Shown: piece by piece, positions 51,965 to 59,948 of the stretch | Numbering within the stretch: position 1 is the first letter of the stretch | Layout of the letters: every line of letters begins with the position of its first letter | The notes under the pieces: model-generated | Seen by the model: only the letters and a program-made list of their open reading frames with translations | What the model was told of the DNA's origin: nothing | The model's database searches: none | Assembly (NCBI RefSeq): GCF_002812485.1 | Contig: NZ_CP025003.1 | Span: forward strand, 4,092,001-4,156,000 | Direction: 5' to 3' | Origin: Dickeya fangzhongdai | GTDB taxonomy: Bacteria > Pseudomonadota > Gammaproteobacteria > Enterobacterales > Enterobacteriaceae | DNA: 64,000 nt | Position numbers and translations under genes: made by a program

Positions 51965-54430
51965 TTACCGATCCTCCTCGGTACGCTCAGGCATCACCGA
52001 CACCGTGTCGGGAAACGCAAAGGGATGATGATTGACAGAAAAACCGCTCGCCGGCTGCCAGGCCATCAGGCCGTAGTCCGGGTCGTCAAACTGCGCCGCG
52101 CCGTCGTCCGACCGTTGCGCCTGGCGGTGGCGGAAGCGTGCGATAAACGCCGGGAAACCCGCCGCGCCCTGCCCGCTGTCCACCGCGATGTACCAGACGT
52201 TATGCTCGCCGAAGGCGCGCAATTCGCTGTCCGGCTGCCCGCCGTCCGGCGTATGCAGTTGCAGCCCCGCCGGGTTGTGCAGCGCGGCATAACCGTTGCC
52301 GCCGCGCACAAAACACCAGCACGCGTCCACCACCACCTCGTCCAGCGCGGCGCGCGGCAGGTAAAGATGGGTCCAGCGGCGCAGGTCGTGCTGCAAATCG
52401 AAAATCATCCAGGCGCGGTTGCGATGCTGCATCACGTGCGGCAGGCGGCCGTTGCCTGCCCAATAAGATGGGCGATGTACGCCGTCCGGGCGATCTTCGC
52501 CGGGATGGTTGACCCACAGCCGGGCGGCGTAATGCCGGCCAAGACGGATATCCAGCACATGCTGCTGGTGCCCCGGCTGGCCGGGGTGATGATCGAAGAC
52601 CGAGGAAAACGCCACGTCCTGCTGCTTCCAGGCAATCACGCGGGCGCTGCGGTTCAGCCCCTGCACCCAGCGCGCCTGCGCGCCCTGCGGCGACGGCCAG
52701 TGGGCGATAGCGAGCGTCTCGTCAGGCGGTTGATACTGGCTCAGGCACAGGAGCGGCAGCGCCGCGCAATGCGGAATCAACCAGCCTTCGCCCCACACCA
52801 GCGCACACAGGCCTGACAGTTCGGTCAACATGCCGGAGCGCAGTTCCTTATCGTAGGCGCGGCCCATGGTGCCGACCGCCACGCCGTTCTGATGCACCCA
52901 GGCGGTCATCAGCAGGATACGGTCGATAACGGTGCGGGCGCGTTCACGCAGGCTTGCATCGCTGGCCAGCTCGGCTAGCGCCACCAGCCCGATCAGATCG
53001 ATAGGGTAGTAAGCGGCGGAGTTCCACTCCACCAGCCCATGTTCCAGAATGGCGTCAAACCAGCGATCCAGCCGCTGACGGGCGATGGCCTGCTGCTCGC
53101 GGCCCCGACGGCCGCTGCACACAAATACCGCATCGGGAAAGTTTTGTCCGGCCAGATACTGCGCGACGTGGAAACAGAGGCAATGGTTCTCGCTCCAGAA
53201 CCACATGGTGTCGTTGCCCGGCTCGTCGATCCAGTAACGAAAACCGAGGATTACGCTGCGCACGCGCCGCCAGTCATGCGCCGTCAGCCGCTGGCCCTGA
53301 TAGCGCTGCCACAGCCAGATGAGCGGCACCAGTTGAAAGTCGGCGCAGTCTTCCCGACGGCTGATCTTGTGCAGCGCCTGATTGAGGGCAGGCATGATAT
53401 CCGCCGTCCCTTCGCCGGTGGCGAAGGCAGCCAACACCCGGCCAATCCGTTCGAAGCCGTGCAGCGCGGTGTGGCGCAGCAGGTAGTCGCGCCGGGCGGC
53501 CAGCGTCGGCAGCGACGGCATGGTCTGCGTCGGCAGGCGGCCGAAGCTGATACTGCGATTCAGCGTGATGCCGTCGCACACCGCGCTGCATACCAGATCG
53601 TAATAGCCCACCAGCCCTGTCGGCAGCGTCACCTGCCAGCCGGCGTTGCCCGCCGCCAGCGATTGCTGTTGCCGCCAGGCCGGCGCCGATTCGTTGACGT
53701 TGCATAGCAGCCGATGACTGACGCTGGCCGCTTCCGGCAACGGCGCGGCGGCCCGCAGCGTCAGGGTATCGCGGTCGGTCAGGTTATCGACCAGCGACAG
53801 GTTGTTGAGCCAGCGGTCCAGCGCCTGTATACGTTCGCTGCAGGCGGCGTCCGGCGTGGCCTGCCAGCGCAGCGGCGGCTCATCAAGATAGCGCAGGCTG
53901 AACAGGTAGTCGGTATCACGCTCGCACAGCTCCTCGGCGTGCACCACCAGCGTATTCAGCCCCAGTTGCAGCGGTAGCGTCAGTTCACAGTGTTGTTCGG
54001 TGTTGCGGCTAAACGGGGTAAACCGGCAGATCTGACGGCCGTTAAGCCAGACGGTCACGCCGCCGCAGGTAGACAGCCGGAAACGCGCCGGTTGCAGGCT
54101 ATCGCTGTGCAGGTAGCAGCGGGCAAAACGCTGCACATGGGTGGGGCAAGGCCAGAAATCGCTGAAATTGACCGACTGGCCGTCATCGCCGCCGCTCCAC
54201 AGCGTATGAAAACGGAGATGCTCCGGTAGGCTGACGGCGCGCGGCGCGGTTTCTTTCAGGAACCGCACCCGACAAGGCAATACGCCGACATCCACAAAGC
54301 CGTTAATAAAGCGGTAATTAACATTATCCGGCAGGGTGTCCGCTTCGGCAGGATAATATTTTTCCTCCAGTTCGGTAATCATAAACCGGTTAATCACGCT
54401 ATTTTTCTTTAACACCCAACCGATATTCAT
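51965..54430 (-). CDS. Large protein of an uncharacterised toroid-fold family, first gene of the sugar operon
   Basis: Protein of 821 aa without a signal peptide; AAGGA precedes the ATG. Residues 60-220 look like a beta-rich, jelly-roll domain that may bind sugar (CGGVTVWLNGRQICRFTPF). The middle 350-600 is helical with WFWSENHCLCFHVAQYLAG near 408-426 and LVEWNSAAYYPIDLIGL later, in the style of (alpha/alpha) toroid polysaccharide lyases and hydrolases; the ENH and NSAAYY stretches are good candidates for the active site. The C-terminal 200 are beta-rich. I recognise this arrangement from unnamed proteins but no named CAZy family. Its partnership with GH105 and an importer implies a cytoplasmic enzyme for uronic oligosaccharides. 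Confidence 0.6.
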   Translation of the reverse strand: MNIGWVLKKNSVINRFMITELEEKYYPAEADTLPDNVNYRFINGFVDVGVLPCRVRFLKETAPRAVSLPEHLRFHTLWSGGDDGQSVNFSDFWPCPTHVQRFARCYLHSDSLQPARFRLSTCGGVTVWLNGRQICRFTPFSRNTEQHCELTLPLQLGLNTLVVHAEELCERDTDYLFSLRYLDEPPLRWQATPDAACSERIQALDRWLNNLSLVDNLTDRDTLTLRAAAPLPEAASVSHRLLCNVNESAPAWRQQQSLAAGNAGWQVTLPTGLVGYYDLVCSAVCDGITLNRSISFGRLPTQTMPSLPTLAARRDYLLRHTALHGFERIGRVLAAFATGEGTADIMPALNQALHKISRREDCADFQLVPLIWLWQRYQGQRLTAHDWRRVRSVILGFRYWIDEPGNDTMWFWSENHCLCFHVAQYLAGQNFPDAVFVCSGRRGREQQAIARQRLDRWFDAILEHGLVEWNSAAYYPIDLIGLVALAELASDASLRERARTVIDRILLMTAWVHQNGVAVGTMGRAYDKELRSGMLTELSGLCALVWGEGWLIPHCAALPLLCLSQYQPPDETLAIAHWPSPQGAQARWVQGLNRSARVIAWKQQDVAFSSVFDHHPGQPGHQQHVLDIRLGRHYAARLWVNHPGEDRPDGVHRPSYWAGNGRLPHVMQHRNRAWMIFDLQHDLRRWTHLYLPRAALDEVVVDACWCFVRGGNGYAALHNPAGLQLHTPDGGQPDSELRAFGEHNVWYIAVDSGQGAAGFPAFIARFRHRQAQRSDDGAAQFDDPDYGLMAWQPASGFSVNHHPFAFPDTVSVMPERTEEDR

Positions 54431-54521
54431 GGCGAATCCTTGTTACCGCGCGAGCGAATAAATGAAATATCGAAAACGCATTGCCAAATAAAAAACGCTA
54501 ATGAATAAGAAATACCTTATG

Positions 54522-54554
54522 GCATTTATTTGCACCATTGCATTTATTTGCACC
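54522..54554. repeat. Direct repeat GCATTTATTTGCACC in the divergent promoter region
   Basis: The 15-mer GCATTTATTTGCACC occurs at 54522-54536 and again at 54540-54554, spaced 18 bp. Each holds TTTGCA, the half site of the two palindromes further right, so it may be an auxiliary regulator site. Confidence 0.7.
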
Positions 54555-54629
54555 GTTATTGTGCGCTCGCCGCCTTTATTTGGCGCAATGCAACTTTTCA
54601 GTGCCCAACCCGGAAATCAACGGCAATTA

Positions 54630-54644
54630 ATGCAAAATTTGCAT
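54630..54644. promoter_or_regulatory. Operator candidate 1, ATGCAAAATTTGCAT
   Basis: A 15-base palindrome with one central base, located 200 bp upstream of the minus-strand operon. It is almost identical to the site at 54824. Probable binding site of the LacI-type regulator encoded at 46515-47591. Confidence 0.6.
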
Positions 54645-54823
54645 ACATTGGTAATTTGCACTTAACATCGTATTTTTGCATTATAGAGTAAATTATCGCG
54701 TGAACAATATGCGATTCTTATCACAAAAAGACGTTGACTCAGCCATGAGTCGAAATATATTTAATATGCTTCACAAAAAAGAACGCTATTTTTGTTCATG
54801 ATTAGTCACTGAATAGGCTATTC

Positions 54824-54837
54824 ATGCAAATTTGCAT
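54824..54837. promoter_or_regulatory. Operator candidate 2, ATGCAAATTTGCAT
   Basis: A perfect 14-base palindrome in the divergent region, 234 bases before the solute-binding protein gene. Two such sites 194 bp apart would suit looping by a tetrameric LacI-family protein. Confidence 0.6.
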
Positions 54838-54868
54838 AACGCATCAGGGCTGTCGAATATACCCGGAG

Positions 54869-54919
54869 TAATAAAGCCAACGCGCCTGCAACTTCCAGCA
54901 ACTTGAAGTATGACGGGGC
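54869..54919. repeat. Partial ERIC right end
   Basis: GCCAACGCGCCTGCAACTT and CAACTTGAAGTATGACGGG match the terminal 45 bases of the full ERIC that follows immediately. It is a second, truncated copy in the same orientation. Confidence 0.75.
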
Positions 54920-55044
54920 TACCCAAAATAATTCGAGTTGCTGGAAGGCGGCAACCGAGTGAATCCCCAGGAGCTTACATAAGTAAGTGACTGGGGTGAG
55001 TGAGGGAAGCCAACGCACCGGCAACTTGAAGTATGACGGGTATA
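54920..55044 (+). repeat. ERIC element (enterobacterial repetitive intergenic consensus)
   Basis: The 125-bp sequence runs from TACCCAAAATAATTCGAG to GACGGGTATA and contains the central palindromic core GTGAATCCCCAGGAGCTTAC ... AAGTAAGTGACTGGGGTGAG, the canonical ERIC core. It ends 13 bp before the ribosome site of the solute-binding protein gene, so it must be transcribed as part of the 5' untranslated region or lie over the promoter. ERIC elements are restricted to Enterobacterales and close relatives. Confidence 0.93.
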
Positions 55045-55070
55045 TATATCCATATGGGTGGGAGAGTATG

Positions 55071-56378
55071 ATGAATCGCTATCAGCACGCGCTGTTATTT
55101 TCCTTTATGACGCTGGGCGCTTTTGCCAGCAGCAATGCCATTGCCGCCAAAACGCAAATCACCTTTTTATACAGCGACGACGATCCGGAGCTGGTCCATT
55201 TCATGGAGCAGAAGGTTAAGACGTTTTCACAAAGCAACGATCACATCGACGTGAATTTCGTCAGCACCGGCTACAACGCGCTGCAAACCCAGTTGCCGAT
55301 GCAACTGGCCGCCGGTCTGGGGCCGGATATCGCCAAAACCACCCAGATGGGCCTGCTCTCCTACACGCTCGACCTGCGCCCTTATCTGGCCGACCCGGTC
55401 GGTTTTGAAAAACGCTACGGCGCCAGTATTGAAAAAATCATGCGCATCAAAGGGGTACACAAGGATAACGCCCTGCCCGGCTTCGTCGCCTCCTGGACCG
55501 CCGACCTGCCGTTCGTCAACGTGACCCTGTTCCAGCAGGCCGGCGTGCCGCTGCCGCAACCGGGTTACACCCTGGAACAGCTGATGCAGGCGTCGAAACA
55601 GGTGGCGGAAAAAACCGGCGTCGCCATTCCCTTCACCATTGATCGCAGTGGTTTTCGCTTCTCCGGCCCGGCCTACTCCTACGGCACGCGCTACGACAAA
55701 GACGGCCTGATCAACTTCCCGGACGCCGCTGCGCAGGCGTGGATCAAGGATCTGAAGCGCTGGTCGGACGAAGGCATCTTCCCGCGTGAAATGTGGGGCG
55801 CCGCCGGCGGCGGTCAGTACAAGAGCATGGCGGACGATTTTGTGAACGGCAACATCGTCACCTACTTCTCCGGCAACTGGCAGTTGAACCAGTTCAGCAA
55901 GCAGATCGGCAACGGCTTCGACTGGAAAATGCTGCCCGCTCCCTGTAAGGAAAAATGTATCTCGATGGGCGGCGCCACCTTCATCATGCCGTTCAAGACC
56001 ACCAAGCATCCGAAAGAAGTGGCGGAATTCATGGAATGGCTGGGCAGCGACGCCAACCAGCGAGACATTGCCGAGCACTTTAATATCATCGTCGGCGCCG
56101 ACATTCCGGATCTGCATTACCAGACCAAGGATCAGCACGTGATCGACGGGCTGAACACCGCCCGCGCCGAGATCGCCAACATCCCGGCCTACGTGTTCGA
56201 CTGGGAGAAAATGGAAAGTCTGGGCGGCAACGAGCTGTACCCGATTATCCTGACCCGTTTTACCCAGTACCTAAACAATCAGGTGTCCTATGACGAGTAT
56301 CTGCGCCTGACGGAAAACGACGTGAAACGGCTCAATCAGACCATCGCCGCCAACCGTCAGCAGCAGAAAGCTCAGTAA
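55071..56378 (+). CDS. Sugar ABC transporter solute-binding protein (family 1)
   Basis: Encodes 435 aa from ATG 55071 (GGAG six bases upstream; ATG 55068 is directly in front). A signal peptide (ALLFSFMTLGAFASSNAIAA) is followed by a family-1 extracellular binding protein: KTQITFLYSDDDPE, AGLGPDIAKTTQMGLL, RYDKDGLINFPDAAAQAW, MPFKTTKHPKEVAEFMEWL. It would catch oligosaccharides in the periplasm and deliver them to the two permeases encoded in the opposite operon. Being divergent, its amount can be set separately, through the region with the two palindromes and the ERIC. Confidence 0.92.
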   Translation: MNRYQHALLFSFMTLGAFASSNAIAAKTQITFLYSDDDPELVHFMEQKVKTFSQSNDHIDVNFVSTGYNALQTQLPMQLAAGLGPDIAKTTQMGLLSYTLDLRPYLADPVGFEKRYGASIEKIMRIKGVHKDNALPGFVASWTADLPFVNVTLFQQAGVPLPQPGYTLEQLMQASKQVAEKTGVAIPFTIDRSGFRFSGPAYSYGTRYDKDGLINFPDAAAQAWIKDLKRWSDEGIFPREMWGAAGGGQYKSMADDFVNGNIVTYFSGNWQLNQFSKQIGNGFDWKMLPAPCKEKCISMGGATFIMPFKTTKHPKEVAEFMEWLGSDANQRDIAEHFNIIVGADIPDLHYQTKDQHVIDGLNTARAEIANIPAYVFDWEKMESLGGNELYPIILTRFTQYLNNQVSYDEYLRLTENDVKRLNQTIAANRQQQKAQ

Positions 56379-56387
56379 CGGAGGGGT

Positions 56388-56936
56388 ATGAAACGCCAGC
56401 TGATTCACCTGCCCATCGATGGCGACACGCCGTTTGACTGGCAGACGGAAAACGACCTCTGCCAGCAACGGTGGCCGGATGAAGACCGTTTTTTGGTGGT
56501 GACCGGCACCTTCACCCGGCTGCTGTGCTGGCGGCAAGGTCGGCTGCAACGCTACGGCGGCAGCCTGTTTCCGGTGGGCGACCCGGCCAGTCAGGCGCGG
56601 CTCGGGCTGTGGGGCGTGCAGGCGATGCTGCAGGCGGTGGAAGGTATGACGCCGCTCACGCCGCTGGCCGGCACGCTGTTTGCCCGTTTCGACAACCACA
56701 TCGAACAGGTGGTGGATTGGTCGAAGCAGGCGCAGGCCGGTGATTACGCCGCGCTGGCGGCCGATATTCTCGCGCAGCCGGACGACCCGCTGGCGGTGCC
56801 GCTGCTAAAACGCAGTGCCCGTGAACTGGCGGCGTTGCTGCGTATGTCTGAGGCACGCCAGCCGGAGCAGGTCTGCTTTAGCGGCGCGCTGGCGGCGGCC
56901 TGTCTTCCTTATTTCACGCAGGAGGCTCGCTCATGA
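56388..56936 (+). CDS. Standalone kinase C-lobe paralogue (BadF/GlcNAc-kinase-like)
   Basis: Protein of 182 aa. Its residues 35-74 align with 129-168 of the next protein: both read VV..GT...L.W.Q.....YGG..FP..D..S.ARLGL, and the alignment continues to DW..QA..GDYA and near the end (FSGALAAACLPYF versus LMGSIGLHIRPWL). The whole N-lobe with the phosphate-binding DGGGT is missing. It is therefore a C-terminal-lobe-only member of the ASKHA kinase family, neither a fragment of the neighbour nor a full kinase. It starts ten bases after the binding-protein gene and overlaps the next gene (ATGA), so it is a real operon member, perhaps a non-catalytic partner subunit. Confidence 0.7.
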   Translation: MKRQLIHLPIDGDTPFDWQTENDLCQQRWPDEDRFLVVTGTFTRLLCWRQGRLQRYGGSLFPVGDPASQARLGLWGVQAMLQAVEGMTPLTPLAGTLFARFDNHIEQVVDWSKQAQAGDYAALAADILAQPDDPLAVPLLKRSARELAALLRMSEARQPEQVCFSGALAAACLPYFTQEARS

Positions 56937-57844
56937 CCGCCGCGCCTTATGCCACTGACATACCCTATGCTGGAGAAACGCTTTATGCCGGCGTTGACGG
57001 CGGCGGCACCGGCTGTCGGGCACGGATTTACCGGGCCGACGGCACGCCGCTCGGTCAGGGCGGCGGCGGTCGCGCCAATCTGCTGCTGGGCGTGGAAACG
57101 GTACGTCAGGCGGTGGACGACGCGCTGATGCAGGCGCTGAAACACAGCGGATTGGGCGAGCAGGACAGCTCGCGTCTGCACGTCGGGCTGGCGCTGGCCG
57201 GCGCCGAACACCGCAGCGCTTATCAGGCGTTTCTGGCTTTGCCGCATTCCTATGCCGCGCAGGTGTTGAATACCGATGCGCTGGGCGCCTGTCTGGCGGT
57301 AAATCAGGGAGCAGACGCCGGGGTGGTGATCGCCGGCACCGGCTCGTGCGGGCTGGCGTGGCATCAACGCGCCATCACCGCTTACGGCGGCCACGAATTT
57401 CCGATTTCCGATCAGGGCAGCGGCGCGCGTCTCGGGCTGGCGGCGCTGCAATATCTCTGGGGGGTCAAACAGGGTTGGGCAGCGCCGTCGGCATTAAGCC
57501 GCCAGCAGGCGCTGCCGTTTGACGGCGACGCGCAAGCGACGGACTGGCTGAATCAGGCCAAGCCGGGCGATTACGCCCGTTTCGCCCGACCGGTGTTTGA
57601 CTGCGCCCGTCAGGGCGATGCGCTGGCGACCCGCCTGCTGCAACAGACGGCCCGTGAAATTGAAGGGCTGCTCACTGCGGTGGCGAAACATGAACCGCCC
57701 CGCCTGTCGCTGATGGGCAGCATCGGTTTGCATATCCGGCCCTGGCTGGCCGAAGCATGGCAACAGCGGCTGTCGCCGCCCGCCGGCGACGCGCTGGACG
57801 GCGCGCGGCTGATCGCCGTCAACCGTTACGCGCTCTACGCCTGA
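56933..57844 (+). CDS. BadF/BadG-type ATPase, N-acetylglucosamine-kinase-like sugar kinase
   Basis: Protein of 303 aa. ASKHA kinase fold: phosphate-1 motif YAGVDGGGTGCRARIY (DGGGT residues 22-26), LAGAEHRS, the second phosphate/adenosine site VVIAGTGSCGLAW, and GSGARLGL. The family includes N-acetylglucosamine and glucosamine kinases and BadF-type subunits. In this operon it probably phosphorylates the monosaccharide freed in the cytoplasm by the toroid protein and GH105. An amino sugar is possible, but the substrate is not read from sequence. It ends 19 bp before a minus-strand gene. Confidence 0.8.
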   Translation: MTAAPYATDIPYAGETLYAGVDGGGTGCRARIYRADGTPLGQGGGGRANLLLGVETVRQAVDDALMQALKHSGLGEQDSSRLHVGLALAGAEHRSAYQAFLALPHSYAAQVLNTDALGACLAVNQGADAGVVIAGTGSCGLAWHQRAITAYGGHEFPISDQGSGARLGLAALQYLWGVKQGWAAPSALSRQQALPFDGDAQATDWLNQAKPGDYARFARPVFDCARQGDALATRLLQQTAREIEGLLTAVAKHEPPRLSLMGSIGLHIRPWLAEAWQQRLSPPAGDALDGARLIAVNRYALYA

Positions 57845-57863
57845 CGTTCACACCGCTGATACC

Positions 57864-58616
57864 TCACGCACGCGCCTGCCGGCGCGTCGCCCAGCGCAGG
57901 CAGAGCAACGGCAGCGGCAACGTCATCGCCAGCAGCAGCCACACCAGCGCGTACACCGCGTCCACGCCGTCATTTTGCAGGTTGATATACAGCTTCACCG
58001 GGATGCCTTGCGGAAAATAGGCGAAAATCATCACGATGCCGAATTCGCCCATCGCCCGCACCCAGGCGATGGCGACAGCCGCCGCCAGCCCGGAAGCGGC
58101 CTGCGGCAAGGTCAGGTAGAGCAGGCGTTGCCAGGCGGTGGCCCCCAGAATGCGTCCGGCCTCGTCCACCGCCGCCGGAATACCGGCGAAAGCGGAGCGC
58201 GCCGCGGTGATGAAATAAGGCAAAGCCCCGTATACCTGCGCCGTCACGAACGCCGCCGGGTTATTCACCAGCGCCAACCCGACGCGGGATAACAGGCCGC
58301 CGATCGGGCTGTACGGTCCGTACACCGACACCAGCAGGATGCCCATCGCCAGCGGCGGCGTCAGCAGCGGGATCATCACCAGCAGTTCCACCAGCCAGCG
58401 GCGGCGAGAGCTATTCGCGCGCGCCAGCCTGAGCGCCACCGGCAACCCCAGCAGTATCACCAGCGCGATCGACAGCAGGCCGAGGCAGACGGAAACGGCG
58501 ATAGCGTCGCCGTCGCCCCACGCCAGTTGGAAATGATGCCACGGCGTAATGCCCAGCAGCGTGACAAACGGCACCGCCAACAGCAGCAGTGCCGGTATCG
58601 CCAGCCAAAACGCCAT
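57864..58616 (-). CDS. Oxyanion ABC permease (WtpB/ModB-like)
   Basis: Protein of 250 aa with six membrane segments and the ModB/CysT-type EAA loop (DEAGRILGATAWQRLLYLTLP). The next-upstream gene on the same strand encodes a WtpA-like binding protein; they form one transport system for tungstate, molybdate or a related anion. No ATP-binding gene follows: the next feature downstream belongs to another operon on the opposite strand. An ATPase must come from elsewhere in the genome. Confidence 0.85.
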   Translation of the reverse strand: MAFWLAIPALLLLAVPFVTLLGITPWHHFQLAWGDGDAIAVSVCLGLLSIALVILLGLPVALRLARANSSRRRWLVELLVMIPLLTPPLAMGILLVSVYGPYSPIGGLLSRVGLALVNNPAAFVTAQVYGALPYFITAARSAFAGIPAAVDEAGRILGATAWQRLLYLTLPQAASGLAAAVAIAWVRAMGEFGIVMIFAYFPQGIPVKLYINLQNDGVDAVYALVWLLLAMTLPLPLLCLRWATRRQARA

Positions 58617-58624
58617 CGCGGCGG

Positions 58625-59560
58625 TTACTTCGCGGCGTAGAGCGCGGTTCCTTTCGGAACGTCGTAGCCGTTCTGGCGGAACAGCGCCTGCCCTTCCGGG
58701 CTGAGCATAAAGTCGACGAACTTACGGGCCTGCGCCGCATCGGGCGCGTTTTTCAGCACCGCGGCGTAAAACACCAGCGGCTGGGTGTGCAGCACCTGAT
58801 CTTTGCCCGCGCTGTCTTTGATGGTGAAGCTAACGGTGTCATACCACTGTTTCGACATCGCCGGGTTGCTGAGGTTAATCTCATCCGGCAGCGACACATA
58901 CGGCAGTTTGGCGGAGCGTACCGCGCTTTCGTAACCGGAGGTGGCGTCGATCTGGCCGGATTCCAGCCGGGTCAGCAGCCCGCCTTCCATGAACACCTGC
59001 GCCGGGTTCTGCACCTCGCCCAGCGCCTTTTTGGCGGCATCCGGCTGATGGTAGTACTTCTCGGCCAGCAGCATGGTGAAGACGATATTCTGTCCCTGCG
59101 GGTCGTTATACGGATCGGTGCGGCCGAATTTCAGCGATTTGTCCTGCAACACGCTCAGCCAATCACTGTTTTTCGCTTTATCGGACGCCGCCAGTCTGGC
59201 GGCAAACGGGCTTTTCGGGTTGTAGGCGATGACCATACGGGTACTGGCGACCGGGATGGCGTCGTCGATCAGTCCGGCGTCTTTCAGAATCTGCATCGGC
59301 CCCGGCGTGATCGACACGAATACGTCCGCCACCACCTTCTTGCTGGCCAGCAGGCGCGCCATACCGTACGCACCTTGCCCCTGCCCCTGATAGGTCAGGT
59401 TCTCTTTTTTGGCGAACGTCGGCCCCAACGCCTTGTCCATCACCACGCCCATCGACCCGGCGTAGGTTAACTGAATTTTATCCTGCGCCTGCGCGACGCT
59501 GCCCCCAAATAGCGCGGCCGCCAATACGGCAGCCAGTTGATACCTAACCCGAATGTTCAC
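58625..59560 (-). CDS. Periplasmic oxyanion-binding protein (WtpA/ModA-like)
   Basis: Encodes 311 aa from GTG 59560, chosen because GGAG lies six bases before it; an ATG four codons upstream has no ribosome site. A signal peptide (LAAVLAAALFGGSVAQAQD) precedes a type-2 binding-protein fold with anion-site stretches TYAGSMGVVMDKALG, ADVFVSITPG and TSGYESA. This pattern is that of WtpA/ModA-type tungstate or molybdate receptors. It is divergent from the zinc operon; the shared 270-bp gap includes the Zur-like site, which is far nearer to the zinc genes. Confidence 0.82.
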   Translation of the reverse strand: MNIRVRYQLAAVLAAALFGGSVAQAQDKIQLTYAGSMGVVMDKALGPTFAKKENLTYQGQGQGAYGMARLLASKKVVADVFVSITPGPMQILKDAGLIDDAIPVASTRMVIAYNPKSPFAARLAASDKAKNSDWLSVLQDKSLKFGRTDPYNDPQGQNIVFTMLLAEKYYHQPDAAKKALGEVQNPAQVFMEGGLLTRLESGQIDATSGYESAVRSAKLPYVSLPDEINLSNPAMSKQWYDTVSFTIKDSAGKDQVLHTQPLVFYAAVLKNAPDAAQARKFVDFMLSPEGQALFRQNGYDVPKGTALYAAK

Positions 59561-59803
59561 TCTCGACTCCATCCGTTATATACAAAAAGAAACAACGAGG
59601 TTCCTCCTGAATGCGGGCAAATTCAAAAAATAAAATGCGACAAAATATGTGATCTCGATCGTGCCGTAAGGCGTTACAGGGCCGGGCAGCGACGTCAATA
59701 CATTGAAATTCCTCGATAACGCCTTTCGCCACGACGTTTTCTTCGTCGGCTTGCCGCCTTACGATTCAGACACATTTTTTTACCTCTCGTCGGCTGGCGC
59801 AAA

Positions 59804-59827
59804 ATCGTTATGTTATATTATAACGAT
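59804..59827. promoter_or_regulatory. Zur-like operator
   Basis: ATCGTTAT ... ATAACGAT is a perfect 8-base inverted repeat surrounding GTTATATT, and inside it GTTATA-T-TATAAC makes a second palindrome; the E. coli Zur consensus centres on GTTATA-TATAAC. It ends two bases before the first ATG (59829) of the small leader gene and covers the promoter of the zinc operon. Confidence 0.7.
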
Positions 59828-59843
59828 AATGATGGAGGATACT

Positions 59844-59948
59844 GTGACCAGTCTTTACGCTTTTTCCGCTTTTGCCCGGCTGGGTATCGCCGGTGTTGTG
59901 CTGGCGCTGTTATGGGGTCTGATTTCCTGGGCGGTGACGCTGGCATGA
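59844..59948 (+). CDS. Tiny membrane protein leading the zinc transporter operon
   Basis: Encodes 34 aa from GTG 59844: GGAGG is exactly five bases before it, while ATG 59829/59832 in the same frame lack a ribosome site. The product is one membrane helix (LGIAGVVLALLWGLISWAV). Its stop overlaps the ABC ATPase start in ATGA, so it is translationally coupled. Small one-helix proteins often stabilise or regulate transporters, which may be the case here. Too short for automatic callers in many settings. Confidence 0.6.
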   Translation: MTSLYAFSAFARLGIAGVVLALLWGLISWAVTLA

